Shown: positions 1-12,436 of the stretch, piece after piece
Numbering within the stretch: the first letter of the stretch is position 1
How the letters are laid out: the number at the start of each line of letters is the position of its first letter
From: Symbiodinium natans
Taxonomy: Eukaryota; Sar; Dinophyceae; Suessiales; Symbiodiniaceae
Length of the DNA stretch: 64,000 nucleotides
Assembly: GCA_905221605.1 (NCBI GenBank)
Contig: CAJNDS010002236.1
Span: forward strand, 310,001-374,000
Direction of reading: 5' to 3'
Made by a program: the position numbers and the translations under genes
The notes under the pieces: generated by a model
Database searches by the model: none
Told to the model about the DNA's origin: nothing
What the model saw: only the letters and a program-made list of their open reading frames with translations

Positions 1-171
1 GGTTTAGGGTTTAGGGTTTAGGGTTTTGGAGGTGCAAATGGCCTTTCATACTCAGGCCTACGATCTTAAGCCGAAACGCTAAATCCTAAACCTTATAAAC
101 CCTAAACGCGGCCCTACAAACCATAAACTCGCGCCTCGCATCTCAAGGTGCTTCCATGCCTTTGCGCTCAC

Positions 172-242
172 CGGCTTCTCGTAGTTCTCGTACTCGTCCA
201 GCTTCCTCCGCCGCTTCGCAAACCAGCGGATCCTCTCCGCGC
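172..242 (-). CDS. Isolated exon
   Basis: GAACAG|G acceptor; 71 nt reading RIRWFAKRRRKLDEYENYEK; donor GTGAGC. Strongly basic then acidic. Repeat (CCCTAAA) lies to the left and TTTAGGG to the right. Possibly the same gene as 6406-6481, but I cannot show it. Confidence 0.5.
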
Positions 243-2991
243 CTGTTCGGGTTTAGGGTTTAGGCTTTAGGGTTTGGGGTTTAGTGGGTTTAGGCTCTGA
301 GTTTGGATTTGGTTTGGGTTTCAGGGTTTGGGGTTAGATTAGGTGAAACAACTTCCGGTTGCTCAGCAGAGAACGATGGAAACGTAATCATCTTCATAAT
401 ATCAACATAGACCCAATTCCTCCGTGTCCTTTTCCTCACCAAAGGTAAGCACAAAGGGGAGACCGAGTGGGCGAAGCGAGGCTAAGATTTATCCGGCCAA
501 GGACGGGCACCGAAACAGAAGCAGAGCTGTTCTCACAGTCTTACAAGCTCCCAAACACTCAGCACTAACCCTAAACCCTAAACCCTAAGCCCGAAACCCT
601 AAACCCTAAACCCTAAACCCTAAACCCTAAACCCTAAACCCCAAACCCCAAACCCTAAACCCTAAACCCTAAACCCTAAACCCTAAACCCCAACACCTTA
701 AGCCCTAAACCCTGAAAACCTAACCGTCCAGGAGTTCCTCGGAGGGCTGTCGCAGCTTCCTGCGCCCGCAGCACCACATGGCTCGGGCGAGCCCACATGC
801 CGCAAAGGACTGAGGGATCGACCGACGCCTCTGAAAGGAAAAAATGCTGTAGGGTTTAGGGTTTAGGGTTTAGGGTTCAGGGTTTAGGGTTTAGGGTTTA
901 GGATTTAGGGTTTAGGGTTTAGGGTTTTGGGTTCCGGGTTTGAGTCTAGGGTTCTGCTTGTCATATCACAAAGCAGTATACAAAAGTCGATCACCAAAGA
1001 GCGGAGAAAAAGAGCAACTCATTGAAACCAAGAATAACAATATCTCTTCTTACCTCCATCGACCACGGCGTCATTACCCTAAACCCAACAGCTCATAAGC
1101 GGTGATCTCTTGAGCTGCGCGAGATATGGCTTTGGATTTGCAAGCTCGTTGAGAGGATTGCTAGAAAGGGATGGGCGATTGGTCTGGACTGCATGTAGGT
1201 CTGGACTTAAGCAGATGCGCTACACAGCATGGCCAATAGGTCTGCCCCTACCGAGAACATCCCGAACATGGGCGCTGGGGTGATTCAAGCACTACTCAAC
1301 GAGATGCGGATACTGCATCGTGCCACCAAAAGAAGCTACAGCAGGGACATTGCATCTGCCAAGGCTAGTGCCGAAAGATCAGGGCAAGGTGATGCAAGGT
1401 GGTGCAACTACGTAAGCCGATGAACCAGAGGCGCACACGTCATGGTCCGCTTCGGTTCCACTTTTTCTGCAACGCTTTGATCCCACCAGCACAGTGGGGT
1501 TCTACAGCTGTTGCTGCTTGGTGCGAGCTTGTTCCCCTGGCACACGAGTTTCAGGTTTGGAAATTCTACCGGAGTTTATCTAAAGTGCTGAGCCCTATCT
1601 CGGTACCCTGAACAAGAAATAGTCGATTTATAACAGAGACCCCAAACAACATCTACCCCCCCCATGTAAAACCATGGTAGGGCCAAAGCTAGACATGCCC
1701 TACAGGGCACCACACGTGTCACTGCATCAGGTAGAGCCGGTCCTGCACAAGATACCGTGGCACGAGCCGGTGACCCATCCCCAAAGACCGAAGCGTTTCA
1801 AGGCTGGGTGCTTCCGTTCAGGCTTCTCGGGCTTATGGGGCTCTCTATGGTAGGGCTTTCATGCCTTTTGCGTTCCCGGCCTAAACACTAACACCCTCAG
1901 CCCTACATCGAGTCCAGCGTTCGATGAAGCTCCTGGATCAGGTAGCAAGCCACCGAGTTGGCGACGGCGGTGCCAGAGACCTGCAGATGGTTGGGTTGCT
2001 TGGGGTGTTTGGGGTGCGTGGGGTACCCTAACCCTGAACCCGAAACACCCTAAACCCGAAACCTTAAACCCTAAACCCTGCTTGGGGGGCTCTTGGGGCG
2101 CTTGGGATGGTTTGGGGTGTGTAGGGCTTGGGGCTTAGGGTTTGGGGTTGCTTGGGTGTGTTGGGTTTAGTTGGGGCCGAGAGAGGATTCAAGGAGGCGC
2201 CAGATGCTCAACTAAACCCGATGCCTTCCCGGAACCCAAAACCCTACACGGCCGTAAGCCCTGCACAGCCCTCAACGCATCGAATCCTAAACCCAGGCCG
2301 GAAATGCAGAAGATGATATGGAGGGCGAGCTTCGGGTTCAGGGTTAGGGCCCTGTCGGCTTAGGGGTTTAGGGGTTCAGCGGGGGGGTTGCGGATGGGCC
2401 TAAAAGTTGGGCCCTTACTGGGGTAGTTCAATGAAGTCACGACAGCTTGCCTTCAGCACTGGCAGACCACCTGCACCTCTGGCAGCCGATAGCCTCACAC
2501 CTTAGGGGCTTGGGGTTAGGGGCCGACGTCCTTGCAACCCCCCACCCCCACACTGGTTGAAGGACGGGCCACCATGCAAGTGATCTGTTGGGGTCTATAG
2601 GGCTATGCTCTGAAGTCCCGTGCCACATGCTTCAAGGAGTTGCAAATCTGGGTCCGCGTACTTGCCCTGTCACTGTTTGGCTTGCACAGAGCAACCGACC
2701 AAAACCTCAATCACAGTTTTCAGTGCAATATTTGCACAAGACCTGGGAAGAGAAGCCCTAGCACGAAAAACACACACAACAAAGAAACAAAGAACGCCAA
2801 AAACTCTAGGAATCATGGAAGTCCGTAATGAACACTAATGAACACGCCCACACACACACCGCACTCGAAACTCAACCTCCCCGTCCTTGCCCCATGGTCG
2901 CCCTAGCAAGCTGAGGGCCAAAACTGTGCAAATGAATTGAAGGGAGCCCCAAGCCCCCCGGAAGGGACCCGAAGCCCTGGATGCCCTCAGC

Positions 2992-3076
2992 TTGGGACTT
3001 TTCCGCATACTAACAGTCCTTACTAGGGAGTATAGTACCCCATTAAGGACTGCTAGCATAAGGCGGAACATCCCAA
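2992..3076. mobile_element. MITE-like inverted-repeat element, copy 1
   Basis: 85 bp with terminal inverted repeats: left TTGGGACTTTTCCGCATACT, right ends GGCGGAACATCCCAA. Confidence 0.75.
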
Positions 3077-3647
3077 CCCTAAGCCCCATTCATAAACCTT
3101 ATCCTTCAACTGTCTCTCGTCGTCAGGGTCCCTGCCCGCCCTTCTCGCGATGCCCGAGGATTCTGAGGCTATTAGCCGAGAGACCTCCATTGAACAGAGC
3201 TCAAATGAAGTCTTGGGCTGTAGGGCCTAAACCCAAGATCCTAAACCCTAAACCCCTTGCCGAAGCCGGGCCAGAGGTTGACTCAAGTACCAAACAGAGC
3301 TCACTGTCCTCGTGTTCAGGGGTTGAGGGCTAGGGCTTTAAAGTTTAAGGGTCTAAGGTCTAAGCGGTTAAGGCTTTGTTTAGGGTTTCAGGTTTAGTTT
3401 CGGGCTTGGGGTCCAGGTTTTTGGATTTAGGGTTGCTGTGCAGGGTCTGCCGTGTCTGCAAGGACACCACATCTTCATGAAAGACAAACGTTCAACCCCC
3501 GAACCCCCAGATCCCAACACCCGACCCAACCTAGAACTCAAGAACTTCCTCTACCCAGAAAACGCAAACAGACCCAGCAAGTACGGAACTTGCCTATTCA
3601 ATATCTGCCTTGGGCTACGTAGCCCTTCGACTCCTTGAGCCAGGGAC

Positions 3648-3724
3648 CTCCTCGTTGGGCATCGCAAGCTGCAGCGTCAACTGTCCAAGGTCGCTGGTGT
3701 TGGACAGCGAGCTCATGAAGGCCC
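3648..3724 (-). CDS. Isolated exon
   Basis: CCGAG|G acceptor; 77 nt reading FMSSLSNTSDLGQLTLQLAM then PNEE; donor GTCCCT. G/C-biased third positions. Family unknown. Confidence 0.5.
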
Positions 3725-6242
3725 CTCGGAGGCTTCTGACTTGGTTCTTGACTTAGGATTTAGGCGTTAGGGTTTGGGGCGTGGGTCGAAATTTTTAGGG
3801 TTGTCTGTCCCGGCGATTCACGAGAACTTTAAGCCCTGCGGCCCTTAAACCCGAAGCCCTAAAACCCTGGACCCTAGACCCTAAACCCTAAACCCTAAAC
3901 CCATTAACCCATGAACCCCACAGCCACCTCCGCCACCAAAGTTGGAAGCAGGAGGCGGCCGGCTGCCAGACAAGGCGCCTGGCGAGCGATCAGGACTTTG
4001 AGAAGTGGTTGGTTAAGGGTTTAGGTCCCAGGGGGTTTCGGGTTGTAGGGTTGGGGCCCGAAGGGCTTCGGAGTTGCAGTTTAGGTTTGGGATGTTTTGT
4101 TTTCGCCAGGGGGGGGGGGTTTATCACGCAGGTGTAGGATCCTCTGGGGGTGGTCGCTCAGAGGCCAGGCCAGGAGAGGGGTGGGACACCAGTGAGGCGG
4201 CGAGGAGAATGCGTGATTTCGAACCTAACGTTGACAAACGCCTCCCTTCCTCAAGTCCTCTTTCCCAAAGGCCTAAACCCCGTGACCTCGAAACCCGAGA
4301 AAAACCCTAACACTTCAAGCCCAGGCCCCTTAAACCCGCAATTTCACTGAACTCTTAAAGCCTCAAACCCTAAACCCCGAACCCCAAACCCTAAACCCTG
4401 AACCCTGGACCCCAAACCCCAACCCCAAAACCCAAAACCCCAACCCAAAGCCTGCCTGCCAATCCCTGCCCCAATCCAGACATGCCAGGTGGGGCGTAGC
4501 CTCGGAAGAGCCGAAAGGGGCAGGGATTCAGGGTTTGAGGAATTTAGGTGTTGGGGCTCAGGCGTTTCTTAAAGGGGTGCCCCTAGGGGGGCTTTAGTGC
4601 TTCAAGTTTGAGGGGTGAAAGGCTTAAGGAGAGGCTGGGTACGCAGGGTTGGGTGCATGGGTTGAGCTTCCTTTCTCCCTGGTGTACGGTATAGGGTTTA
4701 GGGTTGAGGGTTTGGGGTATAGGGTTGAGGGTTCAGGGTTTAGGTATAGAATGGATTTCTCCCCGGAAACACGCTCAAACTGGGAAGTGACCTCTGCCCA
4801 GCTTTTCCGCAGGATGGCTTAGAAAGACTCCATGCCTCTGAACTTTCCTACACAACCCTAAACTCTAAACCCTATCAAAGTTTCCGGTAATCTTCCCAGC
4901 CTAGTCAACCCCAACCCATCACCTGCTGGGCTTGCTGCCCATTGCCGGACCAGGAGGACCTCCTGCGTCATCACAGTGCTTAGGGCTTAGGGTTTAGGGT
5001 CACCACGATTGCTCCCGAGGACGTAAATAAGTGCCAGAACAGCGGCCGTGGAGACACGCATCAAGCCAACAATTCTCTGGCGGTCTTCAACAGAAAGGCC
5101 ATATGCATCAAGAACGTGGAAGCCTGAGGAATGTTTAAAGCATCTGCTCAAGCACGAGCATGTTTGCCTGGCTCACGCTTTAATCTTTTATGTACTGCCG
5201 AATGGAATTTAAAATACCAAAACACACACAGCAAAACCCGGCTTGCGGTATCTCAACAGCTATAAACGAACAAGTTTCTCGTTTGGGGCCAACAAACGAT
5301 TTTGGGCAAAGGTAAAAAGTCTCCAAAGAATACCAGCATCTCCAAAACAAACACGGGCCTTGATTATGAAATTTCCAAACTTGCTGAGACGTGGACTCCG
5401 TAAACCCTTACCTAAACCCGTTAAACCCTCCAACCCGTAAACCCTTAAACCCCTAAACCCCTAATCTCCTTAAACCCTTAAACCCTAAGCCCTAAACCAC
5501 AAGAACCATGAGCCCTAAACCCGAAACCCTAAAAACATCAAGAAGCCGGTTGAGCCACCTGTGTCCCGGCCCCGAAACTCCAAGGCGCTGTGCACTTGCC
5601 GCACCACCTGGGCAGCTGGGGGAGAGTGCTATAACCCTTCTAGGGTTTAGTTTAGCGTTTAGGGGCGGGGGTTTAGGGTTGAGGGTTTAGGGTTCCGGGT
5701 TTAGGGTTTAGGGACCCTAAACCCTAAACCCTGAAGAGGTGTGCTTTTTGTCTGCGTGGTTCTCTGCACGCTCCTCGCAACTTGTGGACTTTTCTGTTTG
5801 GGGGGTGGGGGGGAGGGGGGGCGTCCTTTGGTTCATCAATGCTTGCACCATGAGGTTCGTACCTTTGGGCAGGCAAGTTGCCCAAACGATCCCGTGCTGG
5901 AATATTAAGGGCTTTTGGGTTGAGGGTTTGGGGGTTTAGGGGTTAGGACTTAGGACGGTCTTGGAGAGCCCTGTTGGCGGTGACCCTAGAAGTAGAATGA
6001 GTCTTTTGGGATAGCTCCCCTTACTTTTTGCAACCCTAAACCCCACTTAGGCTCCTGTAACCGTAGTTCCCTTGCAAAGAGCAACCCTGGGTAGGCGATG
6101 TCTCGGATAGAGGTCACAGCGCAGCACGCTGAAGTGCTCAGGGCAAGACCCCTATGTGTGTTCAACACCCGGCTGGGAATAGAGGGCGTAGCTGCAGGGT
6201 AGGCTTCCACTTCGCACAGCGAGAGGAGAGACTCTCCGGGTT

Positions 6243-6378
6243 CCTTCCCTTAACCCGAAAACCCCTAAACCCTAAACCCTAAACCTTACACCCTAAACCC
6301 TAAACCCTAAACCCTAACCCTAAACCCTAAACCCTAAACCCTAAACCCTAAACCCTAAACCCTAAACCCTAAACCCTT
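6243..6378. repeat. CCCTAAA array
   Basis: Nearly perfect C-strand telomere-type repeat directly left of exon 6406-6481. Confidence 0.9.
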
Positions 6379-6405
6379 AAGCTAAGATGTCCCCAAACCA
6401 GATAC

Positions 6406-6481
6406 CCTCCTTCTGCGCCTCCATCTTCTGCGCCGCCGTCCCTTTGATCTCCATGAGCCGGTAGCGGTACTCTTGGCCGTC
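6406..6481 (-). CDS. Isolated exon
   Basis: GCGAG|G acceptor; reads GQEYRYRLMEIKGTAAQKME followed by AQKE; donor GTATCT. Charged, helix-forming. It lies between a CCCTAAA array (left) and a TTTAGGG array (right). Family unknown. Confidence 0.55.
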
Positions 6482-6506
6482 CTCGCGGACTCAAGCTTCC
6501 GGAGGT

Positions 6507-6905
6507 TCAGGGTTTAGGGTTTAGGGTTTAGGGTTTAGGGTTTAGGGTTTAGAGGGTTTAGGGGTTAGAGGGTTGAGGGTTTAGGGTTTAGAGGGTAGAG
6601 GGTAGAGGGTTTAGGGTTTGGGATTTAGGGTTTAGAGGGTTTAGAGGGTTTAGAGGGTTTAGAGGGTTTAGAGGGTTTAGAGGGTTTAGAGGGTTTAGAG
6701 GGTTTAGAGGGTTTAGAGGGTGTAGAGGGTTTGGAAGGGTTTAAAGGGTTTAGAGGGTTTAGAGGGTTTAGAGGGGTTAGAGGGTTTAGAGGGGTTTAGA
6801 AGGGTTTAGAAGGGTGTAGAGAGAGTTTTAGGGGTTTTAGAGGGTTTAGAGGGTTTAGAGGGTTTAGAGGGTTTAGAGGGTTTAGAGGGTTTAGAGAGGG
6901 TTTTA
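6507..6905. repeat. TTTAGGG array changing to a TTTAGAGGG variant
   Basis: Perfect TTTAGGG gives way to a 9-bp TTTAGAGGG unit (about 6630-6725 and 6840-6900), locally homogenised. Confidence 0.9.
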
Positions 6906-7518
6906 GGGTTTGGGGCTCCGGGCTGTAGGGTTGGGGTTTAGGGCTAGGGCGTATTAGGGTTTAAGTAGTCAGCAATAGCCACCGAGTCGAGGCATGCAAG
7001 GCCTGCGAGATCTGGAAGTGAAGGACCCGGACCGGGGGGGGGGGGGGGGTGGGGGGACGGCTGCTACGTGGCTTTCACTGGGGTTTAGGGTTTAGGGTTT
7101 AGGGTTTAGGGTTTAGGGTTTAGGGTTTAGGGTTTAGGGTTTTAGGGTTTGGCCTTCACGGTTTAGGGTTTCTGTAGTAAAGGTACAGACAGATGTCTTC
7201 GAAGATTGGCCTGTGTCTGGCAAAGAAGACACTCAAACCCTACACCCTCAACAAACCCGAAACACGAAAACCCTAAAACTCAGCCTAAGACCGTAAACAT
7301 CCTGAACCAACAGCTACTAGACCCAAGAGGAAGCTAGGAATAAAAAGCATGCCTTTTTTGGTTTACAGCGGCTGATAAGGGAACCCTAAACCCTAAACCC
7401 TAAACCCCAAACCCTAAACCCTAAACCCTAAACCCAAATCCTAAACCCTAAACCCTAAACCCTAAACCCAAAAAAAGGGAATAAGGTTCTAGTCCAGGGG
7501 TTCCCGACCCAGCTTCAC

Positions 7519-7593
7519 CTGCCTCGGGCCTGCAACTCTCAGCTCTAACTTCAGCCCCTTGCCCTTGGCGCGACACACCTTGGCCCGGCACAA
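7519..7593 (-). CDS. Isolated exon
   Basis: 75 nt reading LCRAKVCRAKGKGLKLELRV with a CAG|GTGAAG donor. CCCTAAA lies to its left and TTTAGGG to its right. Family unknown. Confidence 0.5.
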
Positions 7594-8161
7594 CTTAAGG
7601 GGTTTCGGATGTAGGGTTTAGGTTTAGGGTTGAGGGTTTTGGGGTTTAGGGTTTAGGGTGAACCCTAAAACCTCAAGCCCTCCCGAAAACCCTCCTCCAG
7701 CTGTTCTGCTTTGTGCTGCTGGACCTGGCATCGCAAGATTGAGCTTAGGGTTTAGGGTTTGGGGTTTCGGGTTTCGGGTTTCGGGTTTAGGGTTTAGGGG
7801 TTGAGGTCCGTGGGTTCTGCTTCAGATCCTTGCAGCTTTAGCAAGGGTGTCCGTCTTCATGGCCGCTGTAGAGAGAACCCGTGGCCTGTTCAATTGAAAT
7901 CTTTCGCCACATGCCGGTGGGTATGAGATTTGGGCGAACATCTTCAATCACAATGCACTCTGACCAGAAAAGAATCAACAATGAGAGTCACTCCGAGGTA
8001 TAGGTTTTTAACGCTAAAGGGCTTGGGGCTTGAGAGTTTCGAGTTAAGGGGCGGGTGAATCGGATTCCCTCATGTCTGCGGGAAGCAGAGCCATACGGAC
8101 ACCCCTCTGCACTGAATCCTAAAACTTAAGCCCTAAACCCCAACCCCTAAGCCTACGCTCC

Positions 8162-8260
8162 TTGGGATGTTCCCCCTTATACTAACAGCGCTTCATAGGG
8201 ATTGTATTACTCCCTGCTATAATCCCTAGTAAGGGCTGCTAGTATAAGGGGGAACATAGC
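8162..8260. mobile_element. MITE-like inverted-repeat element, copy 2
   Basis: About 99 bp, TTGGGATGTTCCCCCTTATA at the left, GTATAAGGGGGAACAT at the right, interior forming a second inverted repeat. Confidence 0.8.
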
Positions 8261-8879
8261 ATGCACCTTTTTAGATTCAGATGCACGCTGAGTTTTGCCG
8301 GTCCTTGGCTGTCCGAAGAAAGAGATCTGACGCATTACGCATATATCAAAAATGGATCTCAGGAATCTTTTGAAACTCTTTTGCAACAGGTCCCACAGGG
8401 CACAGGGTTTAGGGTTTAGGGTTTCGGGTTTAGGGTTTAGGGTTTAGGGTTCAGGGTTTAGGGGTTAGTGTTCAGGGTTTAGTGGGACCAATACACGGGC
8501 AGCTAGCTAGCAGCCTCCGGCTGGAGAGGCTGGGCATTGAAATGCCACGATGGCTTGGTGCAGCGATTTCTGGCTCGGGGCCACAGAGATGAAAGCGAAG
8601 CCGCAGGCGCTGTACTTTCATTCAAGCTGATGGACTTCTACACCCTAAGCCCTAAACCCCAAACCCTAAACCCCAAACCCTAAGCCCTAAACCCGAAACC
8701 CCAAACCCTAAACCCTGAACTCTGAACCCTGAATCTCTTTGGTAGCCTCCCAAACCTCTTCTCCCATCCTGGGCCTTCGAAAGCCTTCACTCTCTGAAGC
8801 CGAGGCCTAGGGTTTAGGGTTTGGGGTTTAGGGTTTACGGTTTAGAGTTTAGGGTTTAGGGTTCAGGTTTAGAGTTTAG

Positions 8880-9128
8880 GGTTTAGGGTTTAGGCTTTAG
8901 GCTTTAGGCTTTAGGCTTTAGGCTTTAGGCTTTAGGCTTTAGGCTTTAGGCTTTAGGCTTTAGGCTTTAGGCTTGAGGCTTGAGGCTTTAGGCTTTAGGC
9001 TTGAGGCTTTAGGCTTTAGGCTTTAGGCTTTAGGCTTTAGGCTTTAGGCTTTAGGCTTTAGGCTTTAGGCTTTAGGCTTTAGGCTTTAGGCTTTAGGCTT
9101 TAGGCTTTAGGCTTTAGGCTTTAGGCTT
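8880..9128. repeat. TTTAGGC variant array
   Basis: About 30 units of the 7-mer TTTAGGC with a few TTGAGGC units, next to standard TTTAGGG. Confidence 0.9.
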
Positions 9129-9394
9129 TATTTAGTGTTTTGAGTTTCGGGTTCGGGTTTAGGGTTTAAGGGAAATCGGCAGGCTCTGAACTGCAGGCTT
9201 TTCGACATGGAATTATGAGCCCAAAGCCCATGGAGCCTTCAGTCCGGCTAAGCCCTCTACACCCTGGGCCCTAAACCCTAAAACCCTGAACCTCAAACCC
9301 TAAACCCTAAACCCCAAACCCTAAACCCCTAAACTCTTGAACCACCTTAAGGCCCTAAACCCTAAACCTAAACCCTAAACCCCAAAACCCTTAC

Positions 9395-9468
9395 AGCTGG
9401 TTGTCGGCTTCGATGGATTCCGCCCGATACAATGCCAGGCTCACTGCTCCCTCCCAGGGCGCGAACCG
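9395..9468 (-). CDS. Isolated exon
   Basis: Reads RFAPWEGAVSLALYRAESIE with a perfect CT|GTAAGG donor. CCCTAAA repeat lies immediately left and TTTAGGG immediately right. Family unknown. Confidence 0.55.
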
Positions 9469-9473
9469 CTTCC

Positions 9474-9575
9474 CAGGGTTTAGGGTTTAGGGTTTAGGGT
9501 TTAGGGTTTAGGGTTTAGGGTTTAGGGTTTAGGGTTTAGGGTTTAGGGTTTAGGGTTTAGGGTTTAGGGTTTAGC
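9474..9575. repeat. TTTAGGG array
   Basis: Uninterrupted G-strand repeat directly right of exon 9395-9468. Confidence 0.9.
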
Positions 9576-9599
9576 GTTTAGGGATCAGAGTTTACGGGG

Positions 9600-12400
9600 T
9601 TGCGGGACTAGGGTTTAGGCTAAGGCTTAGGGGTAACGACTTACAGGGTTCGACAGTGGAGCTTCAAGTGGAACTCAACTCCTCCAAACTCCGTCTCAGC
9701 CCTGATACACACCCAATTGAGGATTCCCCTCTCGGGGATTAGGCTTAAGGGTTGAGGGTTTGGAAGTTTCCGGACGCGTCTTTGCAGTGAGACCGCCAAC
9801 GTGTGCAGGTCTTCCGCAATCCGATATTGGGTCATGGGCCCATCTGACATGCGAACGCAGCTACCGTCCTTGCTATTGCTATCCCCCCACCTGGCAAGTG
9901 GGTGGGGCAACTAGATTTGAGAACGCCAGGGCATGCATCACGTGACGAGACGCGAAGGGGTTTGTAGTGGCTAATTCGAATTGCGTCGCCAGAACCTTCA
10001 GCAAATGGGCCTATGGCTTGCAAACACACGGTGCTGTTTGGCACAGCTTTCGCGCGTCTTTGAGGACATCTCACGAAACTTTCTGACGATGGGAATGGTG
10101 GTTCCGAAAATGTACGCGCACGTGTCGCACTTGGAATTCCTAGTATCTTCTTCGGCATTTTGTGTAGTTCAGTTTGACACCTTCATTACTTCTATATGGT
10201 GCCAAGTGAAGTTGATTCTGGTTTGCATGTGTATTCTGATCTCTGTTTGTTGTAGGTGCGTTTTGCACTGGTTGTTTTCCACCATGAAAGCTCTCGAAGG
10301 GTCATGCCGCAAAGACATTGGAGCAAAATGCCACAAACAGAAGTGGATCTCTCACTGAGGCTGGAAGACATTCCAAATCCCGCCTGCATTTTTTCAAGGT
10401 CTTGCTTCAAACATCCGAACCGGCGTTTCGGCACCCGGGCCTCTTGCCGGCAAAGATGCAGGGTTTAGGGTTTAGGGTTTAGGCTTTAGGGTTTAGGCTT
10501 TAGGGTTTAGGCTTTAGGCGTTAGGCTTTAGGCTTTAGGGTTTAGGGTTTAGGGTTTAGGGTTTAGCAGCAAGGTTTTTCCGGGACACAAAACCATTGGC
10601 GCCGGCCCCACAAACGACTGAGGTTTGTCGCTCTGGCTGCAGAGGACCTGCAAAAATCATTGGCACCGGCCCCACCTTCGAATGTCTGTCGCTTTGGATT
10701 TCGCACCTGGGCATCTGGGCTGCAGAAATGCAGCATGAAATTTTCCGGGACCCACGAAATCACTGGCGCCGGCCACATATACGAACGAGGTTGCCGCTCT
10801 GGGTTTATGCTGTCGCGCCACTGGGGAAGATATTGCTTTGCAATCTTGTTTCGTACTCACTAGAAAGACAAGGGTTGTATAGCACAGGCCTCATATGTGT
10901 TCCGAATTCTGGAGTGGAGGGTTGGAGGTCTGGCGGCGGGTGCAGGTGTTAGGGTTCGGGCGTGGCGAAGGGTGTTGTAAACCCTAAACCCTAAACCCGA
11001 AACCCTAAACCCTAAACCCTGTCAGCTGCGGCTTTCACAGACGTAAGCATGTCAGCTGGGAATCACGGGACGGAAGCACAGCCGCTGGAGTTGCCCCGAG
11101 GACATGTGCCACACTCATGCATAGGCTGTGACCCCGGTCTGGGATGTAGGACCCTAAGCCCTGAACCCTAAACCCTAAACCCTAAGCGCTTGTGAAGCCC
11201 AAACAACTTTGGCACATGCCTTGGAAAAGCTAGGCCGACATGAGGTGTGACGCCCGGAATGGCACCGCACGCCCTCAATCCAGGAGTGTTGGTGTCTACG
11301 GTTTAGGTTCAGAATTCAGGGACAGCTCGCTTAGGGCGGCGATCTTTCCAGGAGGGCTTGAAACTCAGTCGTATGGGCAAGGCATGAGGCCGGGTCCCCG
11401 TTCCATAAAGAGCAACACCTAACCCGCGAATCGAAATTCCCCAAACGAAAACCCGAAACCACAAGTCCCTGCCCATCCTCAGTCAGCCATAGCCGCAGAT
11501 GCTCTGCATCGGGAAGCCAATGAGCTTGCTTGACATGTCGGGCTTATCGGGTTTAGGGGTTCAGGGGGGTGGTTGGCCTTTGGAGCTGAAGGTGCGGCGG
11601 GCGCAAAGCTCATGTACGCAATTGGGCTCCAAGAGGCATAAAAGCAAGAACTGAAGATGAGGCAAAAGCCCACCATGTGTTCATCAGTAAAGGTGGGCCT
11701 TGCCAAACACTCCTCGTGTCGGGGAACTCTGCACCAATCTTGCGGATGTGGCGGCGCGTTCTAGGTGGTAGGCTACATGTACGCACGTTCTGCCGCCACA
11801 CCAGCGGGGTAGGAGAACTTCATGTGAAGTAGGGTATATATTTCTTGTACCCCCAACAGGACACCCAGTATATACACTCACCAATATTGAAAAGGAACCT
11901 CACATACACTCACCAAAAACAGTAATATACGCCCTGCTTCATGTGATGCTGCTTGATATCAGGAATGGGTGAAACTGGTGAAAGGTTCTGGCCCCGCCTT
12001 CCAGTATTGAAGGCAGGCCAGGATGACCGATGCACCTAAGCCCCAGCTCCTACATCCGCCTCAGCTCAGGAAAGAAACCGAAACGCCCGGGTGCTTCACC
12101 TCGAGCCGCGAGAGGCAACGGTTTTTCGCGGTTTGGAGGGGAGTAATTTAGGGGCCTGAGGGTTCTTTTTGTATACTCTTATCAGGGACCATACAGTAGG
12201 GAAATACTATTTGCACGTTTTCCGACACCTGTAATAAACCCCAAACCCTAAACCCAAAACCCTAAACCCTAAACCAAAAGCCCCCAAAACCCCCCAGCCA
12301 AGGTGCCACCACGGCCAGGTGGCCAGGAATGGGTTGTCCTTGAACGGAGGTGAGTTGATCAGCCACCTGATTTCGGGGCTTTGGGAGAGTTTAGGGTTTT
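9600..12400. other. Mostly unique region, no gene assigned
   Basis: Few telomere-like repeats. Open frames on both strands (for example 9981-10358 plus) match nothing I recognise. 10570-10810 holds three degenerate copies of a segment of about 60-100 bp containing ATTGGCGCCGGCCCCAC-like sequence followed by GTCGCTCTGG. Confidence 0.5.
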
Positions 12401-12436
12401 AGGGTTTAGGGTTTAGGGTTTAGGGTTTTGGGTTTT

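Larger units (their letters stand above)
1..3640. other. Telomere-like repeat blocks with short spacers
   Basis: Alternating CCCTAAA and TTTAGGG blocks (C-type about 565-715, G-type about 850-935) separated by unique spacers. Apart from the exon at 172-242 and the MITE at 2992 I could not assign the spacers; 735-835 could be an exon but the frame is unclear. Confidence 0.6.

Noticed and set aside
1-30. Chromosome end (true telomere) at the window start
   Set aside because: Only about four TTTAGGG units, no longer than dozens of internal blocks, and in the wrong orientation for a left chromosome end (expected CCCTAAA).
2992-3333. 113-codon plus-strand ORF as a gene
   Set aside because: It reads through the MITE and CCCTAAA-type repeat; such repeats are open in several frames and give long spurious ORFs.
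6507-9575. CRISPR-like repeat-spacer structure
   Set aside because: Units are 7-9 bp with no unique spacers of fixed length; the genome is clearly eukaryotic.
9981-10358. 125-codon plus-strand ORF with hydrophobic stretches
   Set aside because: No recognised motif, weak codon bias, overlapped by equally long antisense ORFs, opposite strand to all other host genes.
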